A stretch of 58,485 nucleotides of DNA from Caulobacter sp. BK020. GTDB taxonomy: Bacteria > Pseudomonadota > Alphaproteobacteria > Caulobacterales > Caulobacteraceae. The stretch is from positions 1 through 58,485 of the forward strand of contig NZ_SLZL01000024.1 of NCBI RefSeq assembly GCF_004342605.1. The letters are read 5' to 3'. Below are positions 17,401 through 24,705 of this stretch, one piece after another. Within the stretch, counting starts at the first letter, position 1. Each line of letters opens with the position of its first letter. The translations under genes were made by a program, and so were the position numbers. The notes below the pieces were generated by a model. It was not told the origin of the DNA, searched no databases, and saw only the letters and a list, made by a program, of their open reading frames with translations.

Positions 17401-17778
17401 ATGGACGTCACCCATCCGGACGCCGAGTTCCGCGCCTTCCTGGCGCAGGGCCGGTTCATGATCCAGCGCTCGAAGGGGGACGGCGCCCATGTCTTCTATC
17501 CGCGCGTCGTGGCGCCTGGGACCGGCGCACGGGACTTGGAATGGGTCGAGGCTTCGGGCCGTGGCGTGGTCTACTCGACCACGGTCGTGCGCAAGAAGCC
17601 GCCCGAGCCTAGCTACAACGTCGCCCTGATCGATCTGGCCGAAGGGCCGCGCATGATGAGCCGGGTCGAGGGTGTGGATCCCGCCGCCGTCGCGATCGGC
17701 ATGGTCGTCCAGGCGCGCATTGTCGACCAGGATGGCGAACCGGTCGTGGTCTTCGACCTGGCGGAGCAGCCGGCATGA
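17401..17778 (+). CDS. DUF35-like OB-fold protein lacking the zinc ribbon
   Basis: This 125-residue protein has the DUF35 outline: an N-terminal helix (AEFRAFLAQGRFMIQRS) and the OB-fold segment GRGVVYSTTVVR. No cysteine pairs are present; where the zinc ribbon should be it reads FYPRVVAPGTGARDLEWVE. It sits 3 bases after the crotonase and overlaps the thiolase-like gene by ATGA, the same pairing as the zinc-containing DUF35 genes. I infer it is the partner subunit of 17775-18923, with the ribbon lost or replaced. Confidence 0.75.
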   Translation: MDVTHPDAEFRAFLAQGRFMIQRSKGDGAHVFYPRVVAPGTGARDLEWVEASGRGVVYSTTVVRKKPPEPSYNVALIDLAEGPRMMSRVEGVDPAAVAIGMVVQARIVDQDGEPVVVFDLAEQPA

Positions 17779-18923
17779 GCGACTTCCCCCGCGGCCGCAC
17801 GGCCATCGTCGGCGCCGCCACCTTCGGCCAGGGCAAAGCGCCGGGCTACGAGTCCTCGGACCTCGCCGCGATCGCCAGCGTTATGGCGCTGGAGGACGCC
17901 GGGCTGTCGCTGGCCGATGTCGACGGCCTTTTCTTCTGCCACCCCACCGACACCATGGGCGGACTGTCGTTCGCGCAGTACCTGGGCATCCGGCCCAAGG
18001 TCACCGACAACAATCGCACCGGCGGATCGGCCTTCCAGACCTATGTCGAGCATGCGGCCTATCTCCTGGACGCCGGCGCCATCGACTACGCCCTGATCGC
18101 CTACGGCTCGAACCAGGCGACGGCGACCGGCAAACTGGTCTCGACCGTCCAGCCCATGCGCTACGAGGCGCCCTATCGTCCGCTCAACCCGGTCAGCTCC
18201 TACGCCCTGGCCGCCGCCCGTTACATGCATCAGTACGGCGCGACGCGCGAGCAACTGGGCGAGGTGGCGCTGGCGGCCCGACAATGGGCGATACTAAATC
18301 CGGAGGCGTTCAAGCGCGATCCCCTGACCATGGACGACTACCTGGCCTCGCGGATGGTTTCGGACCCGCTGTCGGTGCTCGACTGCTGCCTGGTGACCGA
18401 CGGCGCCGCCGCCGTGGTGATGACCCGAGCCGACCGGGCGCGCGACCTGAAGCGGGCGCCAGTCAAAATCATGGGCGCCGCCGCCGAGACCCACCACCGC
18501 GAGATCGGCTGGCTTGAGGATCTGACGGTCACCGCCGCCGCCAGGTCGGGCGCGCGGGCCTATGAGCGGGCCGGCCTGACGCCCGCCGACATCGACGTCG
18601 TCCAAGTCTACGACGCTTTCACCATCAACACGATCCTGTTCCTGGAGGATCTCGGCTTCTGCGCCAGGGGCGAAGGCGCCCGCTTTGTCCAGGACGGGCG
18701 GATCGCGCCGGGCGGGGCCCTGCCGGTCAACACCAACGGCGGCGGCCTCTCGTGCTGCCATCCGGGCATGTACGGCCTGTTCCCGATCGTCGAGGCCGTG
18801 CGCCAGCTGCGGGGCGAAGCCGGAGATCGCCAGGTCGCGGACGCCAGCTTCGCCATCGCCCACGGCAACGGCGGCGTCCTGTCCAGCCAGGCAACGGTCA
18901 TCCTGGGCGCAGCTGACGCCTGA
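17775..18923 (+). CDS. Ltp2-like thiolase-fold protein, probable retro-aldolase
   Basis: This 382-residue SCP-x-type protein has SRMVSDPLSVLDCCLVTDGAA, VVQVYDAFTINT and NTNGGGLSCCHPGMYGLF. The N-terminal catalytic cysteine position reads NRTGGSAFQT, so thiolysis is unlikely. Tyrosines in VYDAFT and HPGMYG are placed like those used by Ltp2 aldolases. With the OB-fold partner in the preceding overlapping gene it would release a short side-chain fragment from a 3-hydroxyacyl-CoA. It is close kin to 2033-3193 but not identical, so the two probably act on different intermediates. Confidence 0.77.
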   Translation: MSDFPRGRTAIVGAATFGQGKAPGYESSDLAAIASVMALEDAGLSLADVDGLFFCHPTDTMGGLSFAQYLGIRPKVTDNNRTGGSAFQTYVEHAAYLLDAGAIDYALIAYGSNQATATGKLVSTVQPMRYEAPYRPLNPVSSYALAAARYMHQYGATREQLGEVALAARQWAILNPEAFKRDPLTMDDYLASRMVSDPLSVLDCCLVTDGAAAVVMTRADRARDLKRAPVKIMGAAAETHHREIGWLEDLTVTAAARSGARAYERAGLTPADIDVVQVYDAFTINTILFLEDLGFCARGEGARFVQDGRIAPGGALPVNTNGGGLSCCHPGMYGLFPIVEAVRQLRGEAGDRQVADASFAIAHGNGGVLSSQATVILGAADA

Positions 18924-18930
18924 CGAACGC

Positions 18931-18961
18931 AAAAGCGGCCGCACCCCAGGGCGCGGCCGCT
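18931..18961 (-). terminator. Hairpin terminator downstream of the first IclR gene
   Basis: A 9-base perfect stem, AGCGGCCGC (18934-18942) and GCGGCCGCT (18953-18961), encloses a 10-base loop. Read on the minus strand the stem is followed by TTTT (complement of 18931-18934), giving a modest intrinsic terminator for the IclR gene ending at 18986. On the plus strand no T-run follows, but the hairpin may still limit read-through from the converging thiolase gene. Confidence 0.6.
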
Positions 18962-18985
18962 GTCGCCGACATGAGAGATGGATGA

Positions 18986-19780
18986 TCAGGCGGAACGACG
19001 TTCCGGCTGGGCGGCGCCGACGTCCAGAGAACGTCCCAAGGCCGGATTGTTCAGGCGAGCGATGGCCCCGCGCACCATCTGCAGTAGCCAATCTTTGTTG
19101 GCTTCGAAGAACGCTCTGTCCCCGTGGATGTTGAGCGCCAAGGCGTGGGCGTCGCGCAGTTGCGAAACCAGCATCGACAGGCTGGCCTGGTCGCCGTCCA
19201 CATGCTGGGCGTAGCCCTGGATCCGGACCTGGCGCAGCGCCTCCCCGAACTCGACGGCGCAGATGCGGTCGGTCCCCTCCGGCGCCTCGGCGTTGATCCG
19301 GTGGACCAGCTTCCGCACCAGAACCGGGTCGAACGTGGCCAGCAGCACCTTGCCGGCCGATGAGGCCGCCAGGCCGGCGCTGGCGTCGATGTCGGCGGGC
19401 GCGTCGCCGCCGCGCACCACGTGGATGTGCTGCACTGACATGCCGACCTTGTGGGCCAGGGTGACGGTGACGCCGGCCTCTTCGGCCAGGTGGTCGAGAA
19501 TGGCCAGCAGGCGCCCTTTGCGGAACAGCTCAGGCTGGACCGACGAACCGATCACCGCCACCCGGGCCGTGGGCCGATAGGTGCGCTGATCGCGATCACG
19601 GCTCAGATAGCCCAGCGAAACCAAGCAGTTGAGAAGCTCCGACGTGCTCGACTGCGGATAGCCCATGGAGCGGGCGATATCCATGACGGTGGCCGTCGGC
19701 CGCGCGTCGGAAAAATACTCCAGCACTTCGAGCGCGCGTTGGGCCGACTTGATCTTCTTCGGATCCAATGACTTCACCAC
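18986..19780 (-). CDS. IclR-family transcriptional regulator
   Basis: This 264-residue regulator has an N-terminal winged helix-turn-helix (about 12-75: ALEVLEYFSDAR, MDIARSMGYPQSSTSELLNCL, YRPTARV) and a C-terminal IclR effector domain (about 90-250). It starts at GTG 19780, supported by GGGAGG at 19786-19791 with 5-base spacing. It is a single gene between converging and upstream neighbours. Nested inverted repeats lie 20-42 bases upstream at 19800-19822 and suggest autoregulation. The effector is probably an aromatic or acyl-CoA-type catabolite, as for many IclR proteins, but that is inference. Confidence 0.92.
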   Translation of the reverse strand: MVKSLDPKKIKSAQRALEVLEYFSDARPTATVMDIARSMGYPQSSTSELLNCLVSLGYLSRDRDQRTYRPTARVAVIGSSVQPELFRKGRLLAILDHLAEEAGVTVTLAHKVGMSVQHIHVVRGGDAPADIDASAGLAASSAGKVLLATFDPVLVRKLVHRINAEAPEGTDRICAVEFGEALRQVRIQGYAQHVDGDQASLSMLVSQLRDAHALALNIHGDRAFFEANKDWLLQMVRGAIARLNNPALGRSLDVGAAQPERRSA

Positions 19781-19799
19781 GGCAACCTCCCTTCGTTTC

Positions 19800-19822
19800 T
19801 TATGACGTTATGTTGTCATAAC
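19800..19822. promoter_or_regulatory. Nested inverted repeat, candidate IclR operator
   Basis: TTATGAC (19800-19806) pairs with GTCATAA (19815-19821), and inside it GTTATG (19807-19812) pairs with CATAAC (19817-19822). The AT-rich dyad stands out in GC-rich DNA just ahead of the ribosome site of the IclR gene. It differs completely from the ATCGC-N4-GCGAT palindrome elsewhere, so a second regulator is implied. Confidence 0.5.
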
Positions 19823-19905
19823 AACTTGGGAGTCGCAACGTTCTTTTTCGGTTTTTTGAACGTCGTTCGAATTTTACGGATGTCTCGTTGCGGACCGTGG
19901 AGTGC

Positions 19906-20652
19906 TCAACCGGCGCGACCGTCGGCGTGGAACTCGATGACGTAGCTGTAGCGGGCGGGGTGGTAGCGCACGAACACCACCTCGATCGGCTGGCCGCTAG
20001 CCAGGTAATAGGCGCGGGTGACTAGCAGCACCGGATCAGCGGGCCGCAGCCCCAGATGGGCCGCGGCGACCCTGCCGGCCACCCCAGACTCGATCCTCTG
20101 CTGGGCGCGAGCGACGCGAACGTTCAGGCGCCGCTCGACGGCGCGAATGATTGGCACGCCCGCCGTCACGAAGTCGAGCTGTTCAAGCTTCCCACCGACC
20201 TCAAGCGGGAAATAGATCTCCAGATAGGCCGCCGGCTCGCCGTCGATGCGACTGATCAGTTCCAGGCGCGTCATGCCGGCGTCGTCGGGCAGGTTGAGGA
20301 TCGCCGCCGCCTCGGCGTTGCGCACGTCATGTTCGAGCGACAGCCGGTCCGGCTCCATCACGCCGGCGCCGGCCAGGAACTCGTCCAGCGACCCTTTGAG
20401 GGAAATGGACCGCGAGCCGACCTTGCGCTCGGCCACGAACGAACCCACGCCGCGACGCCTGACGATCAGGCCTTGGGCGATCAGGGCCTCCAGCGCTCGC
20501 CGCACGGTGATGCGGCTGACCCCATACTGCTCGCACAGGCGCTCTTCGGTCGGCAAGGGATCGCCGGGGCCGAATTCACCGCCATGCAGACGCGACCGCA
20601 GATCCTGTTCCATCTGGTGGTAGAGTGGAAGTGGGCCGGTCTGGAGTTGCAT
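19906..20652 (-). CDS. GntR-family regulator, HutC subfamily (UTRA domain)
   Basis: This 248-residue protein has a GntR winged helix (LYHQMEQDLRSRLHGGEF, GDPLPTEERLCEQYGVSRIT, VRRALEALIAQGLIVRRRG) in residues 10-80 and a UTRA ligand-binding domain (about 95-240, with RLNVRVARAQQRIESGVA). The ATG at 20652 (MQLQTGPLPLYHQ) is preferred since HutC proteins usually start shortly before this segment. It is the last gene of the minus-strand run that begins with the CoA-transferase, separated from the preceding crotonase by 114 bases. It probably represses this run in response to a pathway intermediate. Confidence 0.88.
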   Translation of the reverse strand: MQLQTGPLPLYHQMEQDLRSRLHGGEFGPGDPLPTEERLCEQYGVSRITVRRALEALIAQGLIVRRRGVGSFVAERKVGSRSISLKGSLDEFLAGAGVMEPDRLSLEHDVRNAEAAAILNLPDDAGMTRLELISRIDGEPAAYLEIYFPLEVGGKLEQLDFVTAGVPIIRAVERRLNVRVARAQQRIESGVAGRVAAAHLGLRPADPVLLVTRAYYLASGQPIEVVFVRYHPARYSYVIEFHADGRAG

Positions 20653-20745
20653 TGGGTTTCCATGCTTCGCGTCGGGCGCGACGACATCGAACAGGTTAGC
20701 CGTGCTCGGGTTCTCGGCAAAACGAAGAAGGCGACTTGCCGCGAT

Positions 20746-20761
20746 CATCGCCTGGTCGATA
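20746..20761. promoter_or_regulatory. Weak match to the island palindrome (CATCGC-CTGG-TCGATA)
   Basis: Arms CATCGC and TCGATA with a 4-base spacer match the recurring palindrome at most positions. It lies in the 114-base gap upstream of the GntR gene. It is weaker than the other copies and may be chance. Confidence 0.25.
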
Positions 20762-20766
20762 AGCGG

Positions 20767-21675
20767 TCAGTCCTCGCGCAGCCGGATGACGCCGTCGCCG
20801 AACGGCGCGTCGCGGTTGGTTAGCGCCGTCTTCAGCCCGTGCTCGGCCATGTCCGCCTTGAACTGTGTGCGCCGGGGTCCCTTGGACAGGTGAGCCCGGG
20901 CGTCGTTCTCGGCCGCCAGGCGCTGGATCGTCCGGGCGCCCATGCCTTCCAGGGCCAGGTTGACGATGCGCTTGTGGGCGGAGAGCAGTTCGTTGTCGAC
21001 GAACGACAGCCGCCGGGCCAGTTCGTCGACCACCGCGTCCAGCTGGTCTGCCGGCGCCGACTCGAGGGCGAGGCCGATCGTAACGGCATCCCTGCCCCGG
21101 ATGCTATCGCCGGTCATCAGGATGCGCTTCGCCCACTGCGGCCCGCAGTGATAGATCCACATGTGATTGGGCGGCGAGCCGTTGGCGCGGGCCGCCGGGA
21201 AGCCGATCTTGGCCTCGTCGGAACAGATGACGAAGTCGCACATCAGCGCCAGGTCCGTGCCGCCGGCCAGACAGTTGCCCTGCACTCGCGCGATGACCGG
21301 CTTGTGCAGGTCGAAGATTACCGTGGTCAGGGCCTGCTGGCGCTCCATGAACCAGGCGTCGTCGTCGTAGCTGCCGGACGAGCTGCGATAGCTGGGCGCC
21401 TCCGTGGCGGCCGCTTCCCCTTCGGCCTTGCGCCCGGCATAGACCCCGCCCAGGTCGTAGCCGGCGCAGAAGTCCTTGCCGGCGCCCCGCAGGATGACGA
21501 CATTGACGTCGAGACGATCGTCGGCCTCCAGCAGGGCGTCATGCAATTCCTGCAACGTCCGGGGCGACAGGGCGTTGCGCTTGTCGGGCTTGTTCAGGGT
21601 GATGCGCGCGACCCGCTCGGACACCTCGAACAGGATCTCCTCGGGCTGGTCCAGCCACTTGCCGCTGTAGGTCAT
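20767..21675 (-). CDS. Enoyl-CoA hydratase/isomerase family protein with long C-terminus
   Basis: At 302 residues this is the longest free-standing crotonase here. It has VARITLNKPDKRNAL, GAGKDFCAGYDLGG and RVQGNCLAGGTDLALMCDFV. The first glutamate site is aspartate (GGTDL) and the second reads GFPAARANGSPP, so the classical pair is absent. An acidic and serine-rich insert (about 80-105, including SYRSSSGSYDDD) follows the oxyanion-hole segment. The last 40 residues extend past the usual end. It lies between an SDR and the GntR regulator. The reaction is not predictable. Confidence 0.82.
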   Translation of the reverse strand: MTYSGKWLDQPEEILFEVSERVARITLNKPDKRNALSPRTLQELHDALLEADDRLDVNVVILRGAGKDFCAGYDLGGVYAGRKAEGEAAATEAPSYRSSSGSYDDDAWFMERQQALTTVIFDLHKPVIARVQGNCLAGGTDLALMCDFVICSDEAKIGFPAARANGSPPNHMWIYHCGPQWAKRILMTGDSIRGRDAVTIGLALESAPADQLDAVVDELARRLSFVDNELLSAHKRIVNLALEGMGARTIQRLAAENDARAHLSKGPRRTQFKADMAEHGLKTALTNRDAPFGDGVIRLRED

Positions 21676-21712
21676 GCGTCGGCTCCCGAGCCAAATGGTC
21701 TTGGCGACCTTG

Positions 21713-22408
21713 TCATACGCGGCCGACGACCGGCAGCAGAGCTCCGGTCACCGCGCTGGCCTCGCTGGAGGCCAGGAACAGGATCACAGCGGCCAGCTCC
21801 TCGGGCCTCACCCAGGTCGAGAAGTCGGCGTCCGGCATGTCGGCGCGGTTGGCCGGCGTGTCGATGATCGAGGGCAGGACCGCGTTGACCGTCACCCGCC
21901 CCTTGTACTCTTCCGCCAACGCCTCGGTCAGCCGATGCACGCCCGCTTTTGAGGCCGCATAGGCCCCCATGCCGGTCGTCGCCTTCTGCGCGGCGTTGGC
22001 CCCGACATTGACGATGCGCCCTGCGCCACTGGCGACCAAGTGGGGCAGAGCCGCCTTGGAGGCGTTCAGCGTCGTCATCAGGTTGAGGCGGTGCAGCCGC
22101 TCCCAGGTGGCGGCCTCCCCCTCGCCGACCGTCTCCCACGCGAAACCGCCCGCGATGTTGACCAGCACGTCGATCCGCCCGTTGGCCTCGACGATCGCAT
22201 TGATCGCACTGGTCGCCGCGCCCGCGTCCGACAGGTCCACCCCGCCCTTGAACAGCGCTCCCTCGCCCAGCGCGGAGACAAGGTCGCCTGGCGCCGAGGC
22301 CGCGTAGTCCACGGCGACGACCCGCGCGCCACGCGCCGCCGCTCCCAGGGCGACCACGCGCCCCAAGGCGCCGAACGCGCCGGTCACGATCACGACCTTG
22401 TCCTTCAT
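21713..22408 (-). CDS. SDR family oxidoreductase
   Basis: This 231-residue SDR has VTGAFGALG, VNIAGGF and the catalytic YAASK with an upstream serine replaced by a glycine-alanine stretch (IVNVGANAAQKATTGMGAYAASK). The missing serine before the active tyrosine is unusual; an asparagine or threonine may take over. It would act as an NAD(P)-dependent alcohol/ketone oxidoreductase on a hydroxyacyl intermediate. The ATG at 22408 follows the crotonase stop by 31 bases. The frame to 22513 overlaps that gene and is rejected. Confidence 0.85.
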   Translation of the reverse strand: MKDKVVIVTGAFGALGRVVALGAAARGARVVAVDYAASAPGDLVSALGEGALFKGGVDLSDAGAATSAINAIVEANGRIDVLVNIAGGFAWETVGEGEAATWERLHRLNLMTTLNASKAALPHLVASGAGRIVNVGANAAQKATTGMGAYAASKAGVHRLTEALAEEYKGRVTVNAVLPSIIDTPANRADMPDADFSTWVRPEELAAVILFLASSEASAVTGALLPVVGRV

Positions 22409-22439
22409 CGCTCCAACCTCCCGGTCACGCGCCCGCCGG

Positions 22440-23228
22440 TCACGCGCCGGTGAACTGCGGCTTGCGCTTCTCGGCGAAGGCGCGAATGCCTTCCTTGTAG
22501 TCCGTCGATGCATAGCAGGTCTGGAACATCTCCTCGCACTTGGCCAGATCGCGATCGGCGGGATCCTTCAAGATTGTGGCCAGGGTGTACTTGACCTGCT
22601 TGGCGGTCAGCGGCGCGCCACCGGCGATCTGGGCGGCGGTCTTGGCGATGAAGGTGCCGAACGCTTCACCTTCGGGCAGGACCCGGCCGACCAGTCCCTT
22701 GGCGAAGGCCTCCTCCGCCGTGAACTGCAGGCCGCCCAGCAGCATGTCCTTCGACGCCGGGACACCGATGATGTCGACCAGCCGCGACAGGCTCTTGTAG
22801 CGATAGCCGATGCCGTAGCGCATGGCCGGCTGGCCGAACTTCGACTTGGAGGAGCAGTAACGCAGGTCGCACGACACGGCGACCGAGATGCCCCCGCCGA
22901 TGCACCAGCCGTCGATCGCGGCGATCGTCACCTTCTCGCTGTTGTAGATCGCCGACAGGCCGCGCTCGCCGGTCTGGGCGTAGTGCTCCTGGGCGTTCTC
23001 GCCCATGCGCTCTTCCTCGTACTTCGAGACGTCGGCCCCGGCGATGAACGACACGCCGCCCGCCCCCGAAATGACGATCACCCGGATGTCCGGATCGGAG
23101 TCGAAGTCGGCCATGATCGTCGACATGCCTTCCCACATCTCCAGCGAGATGGCGTTCAGCTTGTCGGGATTGTTGAAGATCATGTGGCCGATCGCGCCGT
23201 CCTTGCGGCTCAGGATCTTGTCGGTCAT
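22440..23228 (-). CDS. Enoyl-CoA hydratase/isomerase family protein (crotonase fold)
   Basis: This 262-residue crotonase has GHMIFNNPDKLNAIS, GAGGVSFIAGADVSKYEEE and IAAIDGWCIGGGISVAVSCD. The catalytic sites read GGGIS and GQPAMRYGIGYRYK, so neither classical glutamate is present. The long YRYKSLSRLVDIIG segment is distinctive. The ATG at 23228 is followed by MTDKILSRKDGAIG. It comes second in the CoA-transferase run and could act on the thioester made by the transferase. Confidence 0.83.
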   Translation of the reverse strand: MTDKILSRKDGAIGHMIFNNPDKLNAISLEMWEGMSTIMADFDSDPDIRVIVISGAGGVSFIAGADVSKYEEERMGENAQEHYAQTGERGLSAIYNSEKVTIAAIDGWCIGGGISVAVSCDLRYCSSKSKFGQPAMRYGIGYRYKSLSRLVDIIGVPASKDMLLGGLQFTAEEAFAKGLVGRVLPEGEAFGTFIAKTAAQIAGGAPLTAKQVKYTLATILKDPADRDLAKCEEMFQTCYASTDYKEGIRAFAEKRKPQFTGA

Positions 23229-23284
23229 GGCGAATGTTCCTTCTGAAAGTCGTGGCGCGGACGCGCGCCTACAAAGTCGGATGA

Positions 23285-24511
23285 TCAGACGACACCGGCG
23301 TGCCGCAGACCTTCGATGTCCTTTGGTCCGTAGCCGGCGGCGGCCAGAATCTGGTCTGTGTGCTGGCCCACCAAGGGTGGCGCGACGTAGTCGGTGATCG
23401 GGGTTTCGGAGAACCGGATCGGGTTTCTCAGGGTCTTGATGGGACCGGCGACAGGGTGCTCGACGTCCTGGAGCATCTGGCGATGCACGATCTGTGGATT
23501 GGCCAGGGCGTCGGCGATGTCGTTGACCGGGCTGGATGGCACATCGGCGAGGTCGAGCCGCTCCAGCCAGTCGCCGGCCGGCTTGGTGGCGAACACTGCG
23601 TCCAGCATCGCCAACAGGGCGTCGCGGTTGCGAATGCGCCCGGCGGTGTTGTCGAAGCGCGGATCCTTGGCGATGTCCGGTCGGTCCAGCGCCAGGCACA
23701 GGCGGGTGAACTGGGCGTTGTTGCCCGCCGTCAGGAAGATGTCGCGGTCGGCGCAGCGAAAAGTCTGCGAAGGCACCCCACCATAACCGCCGTTGCCCCG
23801 CCGGGCGGGGATCTGGCCCGACACCAAGTAGTTCATGGCGAAATGGCTGAGCGAAGCGACACCGCAGTCCAGCAGCGACAGGTCGATGTGCTGGCCCGTT
23901 CCACCGCCCACGTCGCGATGATGCAGGGCGGCAAGGATGGCGTTGGAGGCGTAGAGGCTGGTCAGGATGTCGACGATCGATATGCCGACCTTCATCGGGC
24001 CGCCGCCCGGAGCGTCATCAGGCAGCCCCGACACGCTCATCATCCCGCCCATGGCCTGAAAGACGCCGTCATAACCGGGCTTGTGGGCCAGGGGGCCGGT
24101 TTGGCCAAAGCCGGTGATCGAGCAATAGACCAGACGCGGGTTGACCGCCTTCAGGCTCTCGTAGTCCAGGCCGTACTTCTTCAGCGCGCCGGTCTTGAAG
24201 TTCTCCAGCACCACGTCGCTGTCGGCCGCCAGCCGGCGCACGATCTCCTGGCCGCGCGGCGAGGCCAAGTCGACGGTCACGGATCGCTTGTTGCGGTTGC
24301 AGCTGAGGTAGAAGGCCGCGTCGGAGGTTGGGCTGCCGTCGCGATCCTTCAGGAAAGGCGGGCCATAGTCGCGGGATTCATCGCCCGTGCCGGGGCGCTC
24401 CACCTTGATCACGTCCGCGCCGAGATCTGCGAGCATCTGGCTGGCCAACGGCGCCGCCAGCACGCGGCTCAAATCCAGGATCCTGACACCTTCCAGGGTC
24501 TTGGACGACAT
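23285..24511 (-). CDS. Class III CoA-transferase (CaiB/BaiF family)
   Basis: This 408-residue enzyme has LEGVRILDLSRVLAAP, LGADVIKVERPGTGD, NRNKRSVTVDL and SITGFGQTGP. The catalytic aspartate is probably Asp181 in VGISIVD, aligned with the aspartate that carries the acyl anhydride in formyl-CoA transferase. It moves CoA from a donor thioester to the substrate acid without ATP, or acts as an acyl-CoA racemase as some relatives do. GGGAG lies just upstream of the ATG at 24511. It heads the minus-strand run to 19906 and is divergent from the crotonase at 24706. The 194-base gap holds several dyads. Confidence 0.9.
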   Translation of the reverse strand: MSSKTLEGVRILDLSRVLAAPLASQMLADLGADVIKVERPGTGDESRDYGPPFLKDRDGSPTSDAAFYLSCNRNKRSVTVDLASPRGQEIVRRLAADSDVVLENFKTGALKKYGLDYESLKAVNPRLVYCSITGFGQTGPLAHKPGYDGVFQAMGGMMSVSGLPDDAPGGGPMKVGISIVDILTSLYASNAILAALHHRDVGGGTGQHIDLSLLDCGVASLSHFAMNYLVSGQIPARRGNGGYGGVPSQTFRCADRDIFLTAGNNAQFTRLCLALDRPDIAKDPRFDNTAGRIRNRDALLAMLDAVFATKPAGDWLERLDLADVPSSPVNDIADALANPQIVHRQMLQDVEHPVAGPIKTLRNPIRFSETPITDYVAPPLVGQHTDQILAAAGYGPKDIEGLRHAGVV

Positions 24512-24564
24512 AGGACAACTCCCTCCCCACGCCGCCGGCGGCGCACGTATCAGAGCGTCATCGT

Positions 24565-24581
24565 CGCGATGCGCCATCGCG
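24565..24581. promoter_or_regulatory. Palindrome CGCGATG-CGC-CATCGCG in a divergent gap
   Basis: Seven-base arms separated by 3 bases lie 54 bases upstream of the CoA-transferase start. The arm order is opposite to the recurring ATCGC-N4-GCGAT dyad and the spacing is odd, so it is a separate candidate site. Confidence 0.4.
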
Positions 24582-24611
24582 TGACAAGGTGACGGTCGGG
24601 GTCATCGTGTG

Positions 24612-24625
24612 GGTGATATGTCACC
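24612..24625. promoter_or_regulatory. Palindrome GGTGA-TATG-TCACC, candidate operator
   Basis: Perfect 5-base arms with a 4-base spacer lie 81 bases upstream of the crotonase start at 24706. An overlapping, degenerate copy of the island palindrome (CATCGT-GTGG-GTGATA, 24603-24618) shares its left part. Either could be used by the GntR protein that ends the divergent run. Confidence 0.35.
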
Positions 24626-24705
24626 TCTAAAGCCGCCATGACGCTTGTCCCGGCCTGCGTTTGGGAATGGTTTGCCTCAAATCCGCAGATGGAAACCGTC
24701 ACTTC

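Noticed and set aside
16570..17490. Minus-strand open frame of 306 codons
   Set aside because: Antisense to the crotonase at 16627-17397, which has a good ribosome site and motifs.
24565..24581. CGCGATG-CGC-CATCGCG as another copy of the island operator
   Set aside because: The half-sites are in the opposite order and the spacer is 3, not 4, so it was listed separately.
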